Shown piece after piece: positions 46,791 to 58,141 of a stretch of DNA of 64,000 nt. The stretch spans positions 1,054,001-1,118,000 of the forward strand of contig JAGTJL010000012.1 of the NCBI GenBank assembly GCA_020746875.1. The letters run 5' to 3'. Each line of letters begins with the position of its first letter. The first letter of the stretch is position 1. A program made the translations under genes and the position numbers. Below the pieces are notes generated by a model. It saw only the letters and a program-made list of their open reading frames with translations. It searched no databases and had not been told where the DNA came from. This DNA is from Rhexocercosporidium sp. MPI-PUGE-AT-0058 (Eukaryota; Ascomycota; Leotiomycetes; Helotiales).

Positions 46791-47983
46791 CTAAAATTTC
46801 TCAACGTATGGCCTGAGATCAAGCTCCTGAGTCCACGCGCTTCGATGCTGCGTATGTAGATTCCCTGTGTAGCGGCAAAATCAGCAATTGCGAAAGCAGA
46901 GGCACCTTACAGAGGGAGAGAAAGGACATATCTCCGAATGATCCCGAGACCATCGGGAAAAAGAAGCAATGAGACCCCCCTAAAACTTACAATAACTATC
47001 CGCAATAGCATCACTATTGATCTTCCCATCCTCCTTCCCATCATTGACCTCATATCCCTTACTACTCGGGATATCAACCACGCCATCAAAGACCACATGT
47101 GCAACATGCACACCTGACTCTAAAATTAGCATATACTCTTCCAACCGTTCAAGATCGCGTAACAGAAACAAGAAGCAACTGATAAATTGCAATTCAGATT
47201 AAAAAGATCCTCAAGATCAAAGGAGAGAAAACAGTTCTCGTACCCTGCGGACCAAACTCCCTCGCCAAACTCTGCCCAATAGCCCTCATAGCGAACTTCC
47301 CCGTCGCAAACGCTGCGAAATTGGCGCTCGCTTTCAAGGAAGCCGTTGCGCCCGTGAGGATCAATGTTGGTGAGTACTGCGGCTTGCTGTCTACTGCGTT
47401 GAGGAGTAATGGCATAGCTTGTTGGGCGAAATGGAAGAGTCTAAATCAAAAGACACAGATATCGTTAGCTAAAGGCACCTTCTGCTTTTTCTTTATCAAA
47501 AAAGAACCCAAAGTATGCTGCTTTTAAGGAAGTAGATGCGAACCCCAACCCATTAGCATTATACCCCGCCCCAAACTCCTCACTCGTCAGCTCCAAGAAC
47601 GGTTTCCGAACCAATTTGCCGCCGACATTGTACACAGCAGCAGCTAATTTCGCATCCCCTCCGACGACATCCTTAATTTTGAGGAATGTATCAGACATAG
47701 CGGTGGAAGAGCTTGTGTCGGCAGAAAACCCATGGGCTTTGCCGCCGGATTTGTTGATCTCGTCTACGATGGGCTCATAGCTTGATGGAGAGCGGGAGAG
47801 GAGAACGACAGGGTAGGATTTCGCGAAGCGGAGAGCTACGGAGCGACCTGGGGTGGATTTTAGTTTATTGGATCTAGGGGTATTTGATTGTGTTTGTTTT
47901 GAGAGGAGGTGGAGTAGAGGTAGGTACTGACCAGTGCCTGCACCTACTCCTGCGATGACTGCGTAGAATTTACTGGTCGACAT
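46791..47983 (-). CDS. Short-chain dehydrogenase/reductase (SDR)
   Basis: Five exons, 47983-47932, 47847-47550, 47440-47244, 47113-46991 and 46864-46791, encode 247 residues. The Rossmann glycine motif GVGAGTGR straddles the first splice. It is followed by SVALRFAKSYPVVLLSRS, the ADTSS turn, AAAVYNVGG (the NNAG-equivalent), and TLILTGATASLKASANFAAFATGKFAMRAIGQSLAREFGPQG. That places a Ser/Thr and the Lys of the active site, while the usual YxxxK is replaced by FATGK, so the catalytic Tyr may be Phe here. The short length and C-terminus HVVFDGVVDIP...WTQELDLRPYVEKF match a fungal SDR subgroup often annotated as NAD(P)-binding or oxidoreductase-like. Intron 2 uses a weak GTTGGG donor. Activity may be reduced or non-classical; the substrate is unknown. 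Confidence 0.85.
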
Positions 47984-48812
47984 CCTTGGGGAGTTGAGAT
48001 GGATAAAGCTGGAGATTTAGTAGAACTGAACCTATCTACCGAGCGCTGGTTACAAGGAGTACGGAATTAGCAAATGAGAGACTGGGAGCATTGTATAGTA
48101 GGTAGGTAGGTAGGCAATAGAGAGCGGATGAGGACTTGATGTTGAGATGGTACTGCTTACCAATCAATCAATCCCTTCACATGATCCCACCAGTGTTGCT
48201 TTGAAGCAAGATCTAGATAATGGATGAGAAAGATTTTCCAGCTATTGAACTATAAAAACAATCAAAGAAAATCCTAGTGAACACATTTTGATATCATCTC
48301 TCCACTCTTAAAGGATGGGGAATATATAACATTGAAATGTTAGGATATCACATTTCAGTACCATGACATAAACAATCGATAAAGCTGTCTCTTCAAACGC
48401 AAGAAAAAGTCCAGCTCCGAAATAAAGACCACATAGTACGAGAGAGCTACTTATTCTCTACCATCTTTTAGAATCCATTTCAGCTTTATCACTCATTACT
48501 CGAAAAACATATTCCCCGTTTATAGATCCCCATCTCCTCCCATTCGCAATCTCACCTAAAATAAACACACCATCTATACTCCACCGAATCTCTCAACCCA
48601 CCTCACTTCTCACATGCAAACAAGACCGATATTAATATTAATCTACTCTATCTAGGATAATATTCAAAAACAAAATCCCCCATATCGGGAAACACCCCTC
48701 GGCAAAACCCCCCAATCCAACAACTAACTAACAATCACCAAACCTCCTCCACATATCCATCAACATCAACACCGGTACACCAACATTTCCCACCCAAACT
48801 CCACCCCCCAAA
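47984..48812. promoter_or_regulatory. Divergent spacer: SDR gene and GNAT-amidase gene
   Basis: The SDR gene starts leftward and the GNAT-amidase gene rightward from this 829-bp segment. GATAA cores (possible AreA-type sites) occur at 48378-48382, 48656-48660 and, on the minus strand, 48486-48490. That is close to chance for this length, so I only record them. Confidence 0.4.
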
Positions 48813-51074
48813 ATGGTCCTCCAACTCCACCCAGCAAAACCCTCAGACGCCGACCGCATAGCAACAATCCACCTCGCAGCATTCAACGACAACCCGCTCC
48901 TGCACGCACAATTCCCGACCCCCTCCTCCCTCACAGCCCTGCACTCGATCCTCGCGCTTGAGACCCAGCACGCGATCCAGCACGCGCAAGATGCGAAGGC
49001 GATCCTGGTCGTGAGGGATACGGAGAGAGAGGGAGGCGAGCCGGAGCAGATCATTGGGTTTGCGAAGTGGGATCTGCCGCGCGAGGGGAGGAAGCTGGTG
49101 TTGCATGAGGGCGTCACGTGGCCGGACGATTGTCGACAGGAGTGGTTGGATAAGTATCATGGTCTGGCGGAGGAGGCGAAGGAGAGGGTTGTGGGTGGGA
49201 GGAGCTGTTATCGTGAGTTCTGCTTAGTATAGGAGTCTCTTGGGGGAGAGGGATTGGGATTTTGTGATATCACGTGGCGGGTGTGGATTCATGTCTTCTC
49301 GAGCTGACGATTCTCAGGCCTTACATTCGTTGGAACGTTGCCGGAACATCAAGGTCGTGGTGCTGGGACTATGCTGAGTAAATGGGGTGTTCAAAAGGCG
49401 AAGGAGGATAATTTGCCAGTGTATCTCGAGAGCACGATTGCAGCATCGTCTCTTTATCGACGGTTGGGTTTCGTGGCTCTAGATGGCTTATCAATGGTCC
49501 TCCCTGGAAATAATCCAGATGGAGGTCCGAACATCTACGAAGAGGTGGGGATGTTGAAGACACCCGAGGACTCAGATATGGATCATTGGGATTCAAGTCT
49601 GAATATCTCTAGTCTCTTGCTTGACTACGAGGCAGGTATCAAACCTCAACATGTCGTCCAAGCAGTCTACGACCGGATAGAAGCATATAACGCTGTACAA
49701 CCATCCGTCTGGATACATCTCCAACCTCTCGGCGAAGTACTGCGAGCCGCGAACGAGCTCCATACCAAGTGGCCCGACGTCAACAACCGTCCACCCCTCT
49801 GGGGCGTCCCATTCAGCGTCAAAGACAGTATTAACATCGCCAACATCCCTACCACAACGGGCTGTCCGGCTCTCACTTTTACACCCACTGTCTCGGCTCC
49901 CGTGTATCAACATTGTATTGACGCAGGTGCTCTCTTCATCGGAAAGACGAACATGGAACAGCTCGCCACTGGCATGACGGGCTGCCGAAGCGCATATGGA
50001 ACTCTCCACTCCACATTCAGCAAATCCCACATCGTCGGTGGTTCTAGTAGCGGGAGTGCCGTGACCGTAAGCGAAGGCCTGGTTTCCTTCTCTCTAGGAA
50101 GCGATACCGCCGGCTCGATACGTGTACCAGCTCTCTTCAACGGCCTCGTGGGATTCAAGCCCACGAAGGGAACTGTTTCAGCAAGAGGTGTATCGCCGGC
50201 TTGTTTACATCAAGACTGTGTCTCGTTCCTTACTACTAATATCGCGGACGCGGAACGAGTCTGGGACGTGTGTAAGGGATTCGATAAAGGCGATTTCTTC
50301 GCCAAACTCCCCTCTCAGGTCCGCGACCCTCCTCAGGCTCAGAATCCAACACAACCAACCCGACATCTTCGATTCCGCTTTGGCGTCCCTCCCCCGAGCG
50401 CTCTCGAGCTATGCAGTCCCATCTACCGCAAGCAATTCTCAAAAGCCATCACCGCGATACAGAAGCACGGCGGGAGACTAGTGGAGTTAGACTGGGCACC
50501 CTTCCACGCCGCGAACGAGTTATTGTATAACAGCTCCTTCGTGCTAGAACGCATGACCATCTTCCCCGACGGCTGGTTCGAGGCGAATAAACAGCTCCTC
50601 CACCCGGTCACCCGGGACGTCTTCGAGAGCGTGGCGGATAGGGCGAAGACGACTAGTGCCGTGGATGTCTTTCGGGATTTCCACAAGCAGGCGGAGTATG
50701 TGAGGAGGGTTCAGGGTATCTTGACGTTAGAGGAGGAGGTTGAGAGTGGTGTTGATGAGATTACGGTGTTGGTTGTGCCGACGACGCCGTTTCATCCTAC
50801 GATTGAGGAGGTGGATGCGGATCCGGTTGCTATTAATGGGAGGCTAGGTGCTTTTGCGCATTTTGGGAATGTGCTTGATTTGGTGGGTGTGGCGGTTCCT
50901 TGTGGGAGGTATGAGGTTGAGGGAGATGGGGTGGGAGGGGATAGAAGGAAGGTGGAGCTGCCATTTGGGGTGACGGTTTTGGCGGGGATGGGGCTTGACA
51001 GAGAGTTGTTGAGGTTGGTTGGGGAGTGGGAGGAGTGGTTTGACGATTTGGATGGGGAGGGAGATGGGTCGTGA
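48813..51074 (+). CDS. Fusion of GNAT acetyltransferase and allophanate-hydrolase-like amidase
   Basis: Exons 48813-49212 and 49318-51074 encode 718 residues. Residues 1 to about 210 are a GNAT acetyltransferase: HPAKPSDADRIATIH at the N-terminus, the acetyl-CoA loop LPEHQGRGAGTML (about 141-152) and ASSLYRRLGF. From about residue 230 to the end is an amidase-signature enzyme: PLWGVPFSVKDSINIANIP, GKTNMEQLATGM, GGSSSGSA and LGSDTAGSIRVPA. The Lys302-Ser375-Ser399 triad is intact and the two serines are 24 apart, as in the family. The middle closely resembles allophanate hydrolases. The junction (YEEVGMLKTPEDSDMDHWDSS) is inside one continuous exon, so the fusion is not made by my splicing. 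An allophanate hydrolase would split allophanate to ammonia and CO2; the acetyltransferase partner is unexplained. Confidence 0.87.
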
Positions 51075-52696
51075 GATCTAGGTTCTCTCTAATTTAAGAG
51101 AGGTGACAGAATCTAACCTTAGATATAAATTCTCAATGAAGGATGTGAGAAAGTTGAAAGAAGCTAATATTAAGTGACTAGAATTATTCTCGAGTTGTCA
51201 TCGGGGGAGGGGGTTGAGACAGAAGAATCATGAGGGTCGTTCGGTAGTGTACGTTATCTACTTTATCCAGCATCTTTTATTGAGATAGATAGTAAAAGAT
51301 CTCTTGGTAAGTGTTTTGCCGTACTTGTAGACCTAGTAAATGAGGTCTTTGCTGCTGTTCGATTTTCTGCCTTTGGCGGAATCGTCAACAAGGCTGCCGA
51401 ATGTTGTCACGCGAGTCACGACCCCCAATCCGAGCTGAGCCCCTGAAAACTTAGCGAGCGGTCAAGCTTCGGGGGCGTTCATTGAAGCCTTTCTCAAGCA
51501 CCCCGTCAATAATATCTCGATATGTACTGTACATATTCTGATCTCAAGTCTAATTTTAATGACAAGTAAAGCACGCGAATCAACGCAGCTGCCAGCAGAA
51601 GATTCTCTGGTTGTCATTGGAGGTGTTTAGTCATTTCTCATTTTCAGTCTTTCATGATATTCAGGGGCTCAAGCGAATCAGTGGAGGATTTCGTCATTCC
51701 GCCAGATCCTGGGTGACCAATGATTACTCTGCAATTGTCACTATTTCTTCATCCTCACAAGCCTCTCTATAAATAATGTATGTATTTCCAAAGACCTTGT
51801 CGATCCCAGCAGCTTCCAAATCAATACTAAATCACGTTTTACCTTTCGCAAAAGTCCTCACCGCCTTCACGCCCTTCATGCAACTTTCTCTCCCTTCGCC
51901 CTTCCCAGCAATCAATCAATCAATCAATCCAAGCACCAAACTTTGACACAAACAAATTCCAAACGGAAATGACATTCCCTAATCTGATATTACCTAACTC
52001 CCACCCTTAGACCCTGCCGCTCCTCATGCACAGCGCACATGCCAGTGGACCCCCCGGGGCGCGCCAGGTTCCAGCCTCAAGACGGCGCAGCCAACCAGCG
52101 CGGGCGGGCAGTCGAAGCTGTTACCCAATTCCAAGGCGCTACAGGGCTCGATAGGGTTCCCACATACGTAGTTATCGCGGGCAGAGGCAGAAGCAGCACC
52201 CAAAAGTTTGCTTGCTTGCTTGTCTTTTACTAAGTAAATCGGATCGTCGCGACGTCAAACCCCACATGCACTCTTAGGTCGGAGGGGGGCTTTGCGGGCT
52301 TGCAGGGTTGCTGCTGCTTGCTGCACGATACACACGACGCGAGACACTTTTTTTTTTCTGCGGAGGATGGATGTTCGTTGCTACTGTGTGTGTACTACAG
52401 ATCGGATGACGCTCGCTCCACAAGTACCGAGGTGGCAGCGCGCGATAAGGAACGCGGCGATGAGTGGGTGAGACTTGGGACTTTGGGGTGGAAGGAGGAC
52501 CGGGACTGGTTAGGATAGATCTGGTTCTGGTAGATAGGCTCATGGTTTAGAGCCTTGTCCGATGTCTGGGTCGCACAGCAAGGAGCCAGTCGGACGGGGA
52601 GGGGGATAGTTTATTACGTACGGAAATGCTGCGGTGAGGGTTTGCTGGTGTCATGGAAAGACTGTTTTTTTGGGGGAGTGCAGAATCACGAGTAAG

Positions 52697-52989
52697 GTTA
52701 GGGGAGGAATGGGAGAGGGAGTGGGAGAGGAAGAAGAAGAGGAAGAGGAGACTTGGGATGGGAGGAGGGAGGAGAGGAGAGGAGAGGAGGAGAGAGGAGA
52801 GATGGATGGGCCGGGAAGCTTATTACCTACTCTACCTCCACTACCTCCTCTACCTTACCTTCCCTTACCTCCCCTCACAATATTGTACAGGAGAATCTTA
52901 CCCACCTTGCCGTCCCCTACCTCCCCTACCCTACCTACCCTTCCTACCGTACCGACCTTACCCTCCCCTCCCTCCCCTCCCTCCCCACC
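52697..52989. repeat. Purine tract followed by pyrimidine tract
   Basis: 52697-52810 is almost only G and A (gggagaggga, ggagaggagagg units). 52823-52989 is almost only C and T with periodic TACC (ctacctcccc, ccctcccctcc). The two halves are partly complementary, so single strands could fold back on each other. No coding function is apparent. Confidence 0.75.
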
Positions 52990-53170
52990 TTGGAATCTTA
53001 GCTAGAAATTACAAAGTAGATACTTAAAGTACGGAGTACAGGACGTAGTAGCACACCAGGGTCGCCAGGGTAGGGAGCGTCGTCGGGCCCCGCTGACGCT
53101 GTATCACCGGCAGACGCTTCATGGAGATGCGAGGTACGCTGTCGGGAAGCCTGCTGTGCTTGTGCTTGCA

Positions 53171-53190
53171 CTTACTTGCACTTACTTGCA
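53171..53190 (+). repeat. Tandem 10-base repeat
   Basis: The unit cttacttgca occurs twice head to tail, preceded by a partial copy (tgtgcttgca). Confidence 0.8.
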
Positions 53191-54583
53191 TGGCGGGTGA
53201 TTGGCTGGGATAGCAGTTAGTGTATCGATTATTCTTTGATTGATCTCATATCTATCGACTAGTGTCGTATCGATTGCGTCTATCTTGTCTGCGACTGTAC
53301 AGTACTCTTTCCTGTGTCTCTCTATCTGCAAGCTTATCTCTCACTCACCCTCACCCTCACTCTGTCTCGGTCTGGCTCTGTCTCTTCTCTGTCTCCCCTC
53401 TGCAATATTGCCAGAAGAACACACGGAAGCTCCTGGCAGCCCTTGCCTTCCCTTCCCCTTCCCTTCCCCACGCACAGCTCCTTCCGCAAGCCTCATCAGG
53501 ACTTTCTTCCAACGGCTTTTCAGAGCCCCTGCCCTGCCCTGTCCTGGCTGGTCCCGAGAACACACCAAGAACACCACCAGCAGATCTGGTCCGATCAGAT
53601 GCCCCGGCGCGTTCTGCTGCAGATCTGAGTGATATACCTCGACCGTCTTTTCTTGCCCTTGACCACTGCTGTTGTTGTTACCATCTCACTTCTGAACCAG
53701 CTCAATGACGGCGAAAAGCAACCATCATCTCATTCTCCTTCAATCTTTAGCCGGGGTCCTGGGAAAGTGATAGTAGCCACCCAGTTGAGCGTTGAGTCGA
53801 GCGAGCGAGGAACGCAAAGAATCTCCGCTGTCTACTCTACTCTAAGTGCACGACGCTAGAAAGAAAGAAAGGAGGAAAGAAGGAAAGAAAGAAACTGTCA
53901 GATATATAAAAAGGTACCCTCCTGTGGCTTGACCGGCCTGGGCTCAGATCAGACTCTTGTCTTGTACGTAGTGGGCTGGCTGGCTGGCTGGCTTCCCTTA
54001 TCTTTTATCTATACGCTTGCTGATATCTATCTCCAGGCCCCAAGACCCAACCATTCATATCTACCTGACCTGGATCCCCAATCAATCCATACTACCCCAT
54101 CCTTCCTGGAGACCTCGTCTCCAGATAAGCTTCTGCCGCCTGCCCGACCTGGATACTTGCTGAGAAAGAGAGTGGGGAGAAGATAGACGATAGGACATCT
54201 CCCACCATAACTCTACAGGACTGTTCTGTTCTGTAGCGTCCTGGACGAACCGTACCTGGACCAGTCAGATCTCTATCTGTCTGCTGGACTTCCTCTTTAT
54301 CCTATCTACGGGAACACTAAGCCTGCTACGGTATCTCGCCCTCCCAATTCCTTGCCTCCGTACCAGCAACATACGGGCCGTCGCCCTTCTCCGAGGACAG
54401 GGTAACAGTGCCCCAGCACTTACAATCCAAAACCCCCCGTCTCCGAGCTGCAGCTCAAGCCAAAAAGACCCCCCAACCCACAGGCCAGGCCAACCGCTGA
54501 TAGTAGAGCTGGTCACCGGCTCAGCACAGAATTCTGGTACCTGGTTCGGATCAGCAGCAGCTCCAATCGAGCCTCATTACGCC

Positions 54584-57026
54584 ATGTCGGCACCAATAGC
54601 TATCTCCCGGACGGCGCCCATCGCTATAGCTGCGAGGAGGCCCCGCTCAGAACAGTCTGTCGAAACTTCCAACAGTCACAATCACACCAACGGCAGAAAT
54701 CACTTGTCGGCCAGCATGAGCAGTACAGCATCTGAAGCAGGAGCGAACATTCGCAGTCGGAAGGATAGACCGTGTGATGCGTGTCGGAGGAGGAAGAGTA
54801 GATGTGTGATCAACGAGGGCCAGACGAGCTGTGTACTGTGCCAATTCCATACTCAGGACTGCACTTTTGTACAGAGTCCCCAACCCAGGAAAAGGAAATT
54901 GAACACCGAGGGAAAGGAAGAGTCTTCAGCCAAGAGAAGGTAAGCAATCAAGTTTTCATGCGACTTGAATTTTTGAGTTGCAGCACAGCCCACTTTTTAG
55001 CTCAGTATGTGTTCGCTACATATATGCTGCAAGCCGCTGATTCTCTGTTTGTTACAGGTCCCCGGATAGAGCCGACGAGAGACGCAGACGACCAACCCAG
55101 TCAAGTATCTCGAGTACCGGAGCAACAAACTCACTAGTTGAAGAAATGGCCAATATTGGAGGCCCAACACTGTTAAAACGAACTCTGGGACTGCAAAACG
55201 ATCGTTACAGTCAATACATTGGCCCCACGACCGATTTCGAGCCATCACTTATTGATTTATCGCCCTTTGACCCTCAAGATGAGAGTTTGTTATCGAGAGG
55301 TACTTTGCGGAAAGTTAGCGACGTGGATACTTTCCTCATGCTTCCGGATTACACCACACCGGGTTACGAGCATGTGATTGACGATGCAGACGCAATTGAG
55401 AAAATCGTTGCGCCTCATGGACCAGCGCTTCTCGAATTATATTTTCGAATTATTCACCCAAATTTTCCCATTCTCCAGAAGGTTGTTTTCTACGAAAAAT
55501 ACAACCGTTCGTACCGCGAGTTTTCTCCTCCAATTTTGGCAGCGGTGTATATTCTAGCTATCAACTGGTGGGATCACAGCGAAGAGCTTGCCCATGTCCC
55601 AAAACCAGATATCGAGGAGCTCGAGAGGCTGGCACGAGTTACCTTAGCAGACGCGATGTACAGACCGAAGCTTTCCACGGTTCAAGCCGGCTTACTCCTT
55701 TCCCAGCGACCTGAAGGCGATCAATGGGCACCCACGGCTCAATTAGTCGCCATTGGTCAGGAACTGGGACTGCATCTGGATTGCTCTAATTGGAAGATCC
55801 CGCCCTGGGAGCGTGGATTGAGGAAACGTCTCGCGTGGGCGTTGTACATGCAAGACAAGTGGGGGTCATTGGTTCACGGTCGACCGTCTCACATCTTCGC
55901 TTCTAATTGGGCGGTCCAACCTCTCTCTCCAAACGACTTCCCTGATGTCGAATTCGACGAATCAGATGTCGAGGAGAGCGCCGAGTACGAACATGGTCGT
56001 CTCCTTTTCACCCAGATGATTATCCTGTCTCAGATCCTAGCCGAAGTCCTCGACACTTTCTACACGCTGCAGGCCATGGCAGCCGTCACTCAGGCCGGAC
56101 CCCAAGGAACACACCTCGTGCTCCAACTCGCCAAACCCGTGCAACTGAAGCTCAAAGAATGGTTTGCAGCTCTCCCCCAATGTTTACGCATGGATTCCTC
56201 CACTTCAATACCAAACAGCAATAGGCTCTGCTCGACGGGTTTCCTCCATCTCGCCTACTTCGCCACAGAAATAACTCTCCACCGCCGCATCATCCGCTCC
56301 CTGTCCTCCACAAGCACCAATCCTTCATCCCCCACATCACCAAACACAAAACCACTCCTCGACCCCTACATCGTACATATCTGCCGCAGCGCAGCCAAGA
56401 CGCGCCTCATATCCGCCATGGACTTCGTCAACCGTCTCAACACAACCCACCTCCGTTCCTTCTGGTACTTCGCCTCCAAGACCAACTTCGCACTCATAGG
56501 CACCTTCGGCTCCCTCCTATGGGCCACGGCACCAGGTAGGGAGGAAGCAGACTGGTATCGAAGACGCTTAGGCGAGTATCGCTGGACACTTGGTGTCTCC
56601 TCTAAAGGCGGGGGAGCCGAAGGAGGCGGAAACGCCAGACTCACAGAATTCGCAATGGGGATGCTAGATACATCTACCGGACTTCTGAAATCCCTCCCTG
56701 AGAAACCGGCGCTCAGTCGTGTGGGTAGCGAGAGTGAGAATCTAGGCGGCACACAGAGACAGAGGAGTATAGCTGAAGGGTACGGCTATGGGTATAATAC
56801 TAATGGAGGGGGCTTTGGTATCGGAGCTGCGAGGGATCGAGGTGATGGTAGTGTTGGCAGTTACGTTGACCGAGATGTCGACACGGACACGGGACTTAAC
56901 ATGAAGAGTGGTCTTGCAAGCCCTAGCACGAGTGTCAGCTCATCTGGGGGAAGTACGGGTGCCTATGAGGCGTATTCGGCGCCGCAGGGAGGTTATGGCA
57001 CGAGGGTGAGGGAGGAGGGATTTTGA
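54584..57026 (+). CDS. tamA: Zn2Cys6 transcription factor, Dal81/TamA type
   Basis: Exons 54584-54939 and 55058-57026 encode 774 residues. The binuclear zinc cluster is at residues 64-93: Cys64, 67, 74, 83, 86 and 93 with spacing 2-6-8-2-6. The block RPCDACRRRKSRC...CVLCQFHTQDCTFVQSPQPRKRK is the distinctive form found in yeast Dal81 and Aspergillus TamA. The basic linker continues over the splice (KRRSPDRADERRRR). The fungal-specific regulatory domain follows (PALLELYFRIIHPNFPIL, RPEGDQWAPTAQLVAIGQELGLHLDCSNW, KRLAWALYMQDKWGSLVHGRP). The C-terminal 150 residues are Gly/Ser-rich. Dal81/TamA works as a co-activator for nitrogen-source genes (GABA, urea and allantoin), often with other regulators and without needing its own zinc cluster. 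Its neighbours here fit that theme. Confidence 0.88.
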
Positions 57027-58141
57027 ACATGATGATAATGAATGTGCGTGTGTGTGTTGGGTGACTTGTATCAGGGTTCTTGGCATGATTTCCATGATGT
57101 TTACGGATTTACGAGTCCATTTTGAACATACCTGCCAAGCGTGTTCGTTATTTAGACACGCGCAGATGTATGTATGCATGCATTGCGTGAGGATACCGGT
57201 ATCTGGATTTGTGCGTTCCGGGATATCTCTGCGCATAGACGGCCAGCGATTTTTTCTTCAAATGGATACAACTTTCCTTTCTTGAATGAACAATTCCCCC
57301 CTTCTACATGGTGAAGCGAACCGATAGACCAGACGACTTATTTGCGACCCTTTCAATAGGCAACTCGTTTTCATCTTCGCAAAGGTCACGTTTTTCAGCA
57401 TGCCTGACTGAAACAGGTGGAGGCTTTTCCAATCAAATCAATACGTAACTCGTGCGTTTGAAGTCCAACTGTCCAACGCCGTGCTTTCAATTTGACAATT
57501 TGAAATTCGACAGACTTGCAATCAATGCAGCCTCAAGGAAGGGTGGGGGTGGGGGGGGTGTTGTTACACTACTGTGATCATTGTCACCCGGGCCATCCCC
57601 ATCCCCATCTCCTTGTAGTACATTTCGAATCGCTTCTCTCGCTCTTGATCTACCTCTCCTAGTTGATTGCACTGATAGTGTTTATATTTTCGAAGGAAAA
57701 CAATAAATACTGTTCACCAGCCAAGCCAGCCAGGCTAGCGAGGCCAACGAAGCTGATCTTGGACTCGGAGGCCCAAATCTAGTGAACATTTGTCCTGACA
57801 CCGATTGACCATGAGGGAGGGTCACGAAGATAATGCTGTCGCAAATACAATGGCATAGTATACATTCGTTGACCATTCGAGATATATAGCTATGCAAGTC
57901 GAAATACAAAATGCCTTGGACATTTCCCCCCCCAAAAAAAACCTCCACGTGGTTATCCGGACCGAGCTCAGCACTTGATCTTCATGTCCGTCAATAACCG
58001 CTTGCAGTACAAATAAAAAAAAGAATAATAAAATAAAGATTCAACAGTCCCGCATGTACCATCTTCACCAGTTCTCGTCAACATGCAAGCCAAGTCAATT
58101 GATATCTTCGGCCAAGAATTTGATCCTCATCTCGGCCTCCC
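57027..58141. other. Spacer between converging genes
   Basis: 3' sides of the regulator gene (+) and the MFS gene (-). Contains short G/C homopolymer runs (about 57540-57560 and 57925-57945) and no supported gene. Confidence 0.5.

Larger units (their letters stand above)
51075..54583. other. 3.5-kb spacer and long leader of the regulator gene
   Basis: No supported gene. It contains a (CAAT)n run near 51909-51929, a 10-base repeat at 53171-53190, the purine/pyrimidine tracts at 52697-52989, and a CT-rich stretch with short open frames (for example 53262-53708 on +) that probably belongs to the 5' leader and promoter of the Dal81/TamA-like gene. Confidence 0.45.

Noticed and set aside
47984..48812. 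GATAA sites as proof of AreA control of the amidase fusion
   Set aside because: Three cores in 829 bp is near the chance expectation of about 1.6 for both strands; not evidence by itself.
53262..53708. 148-codon frame upstream of the TamA-like gene as a separate gene
   Set aside because: Low-complexity Ser/Leu/Pro product with an equally open second frame over it; better seen as leader or promoter sequence.
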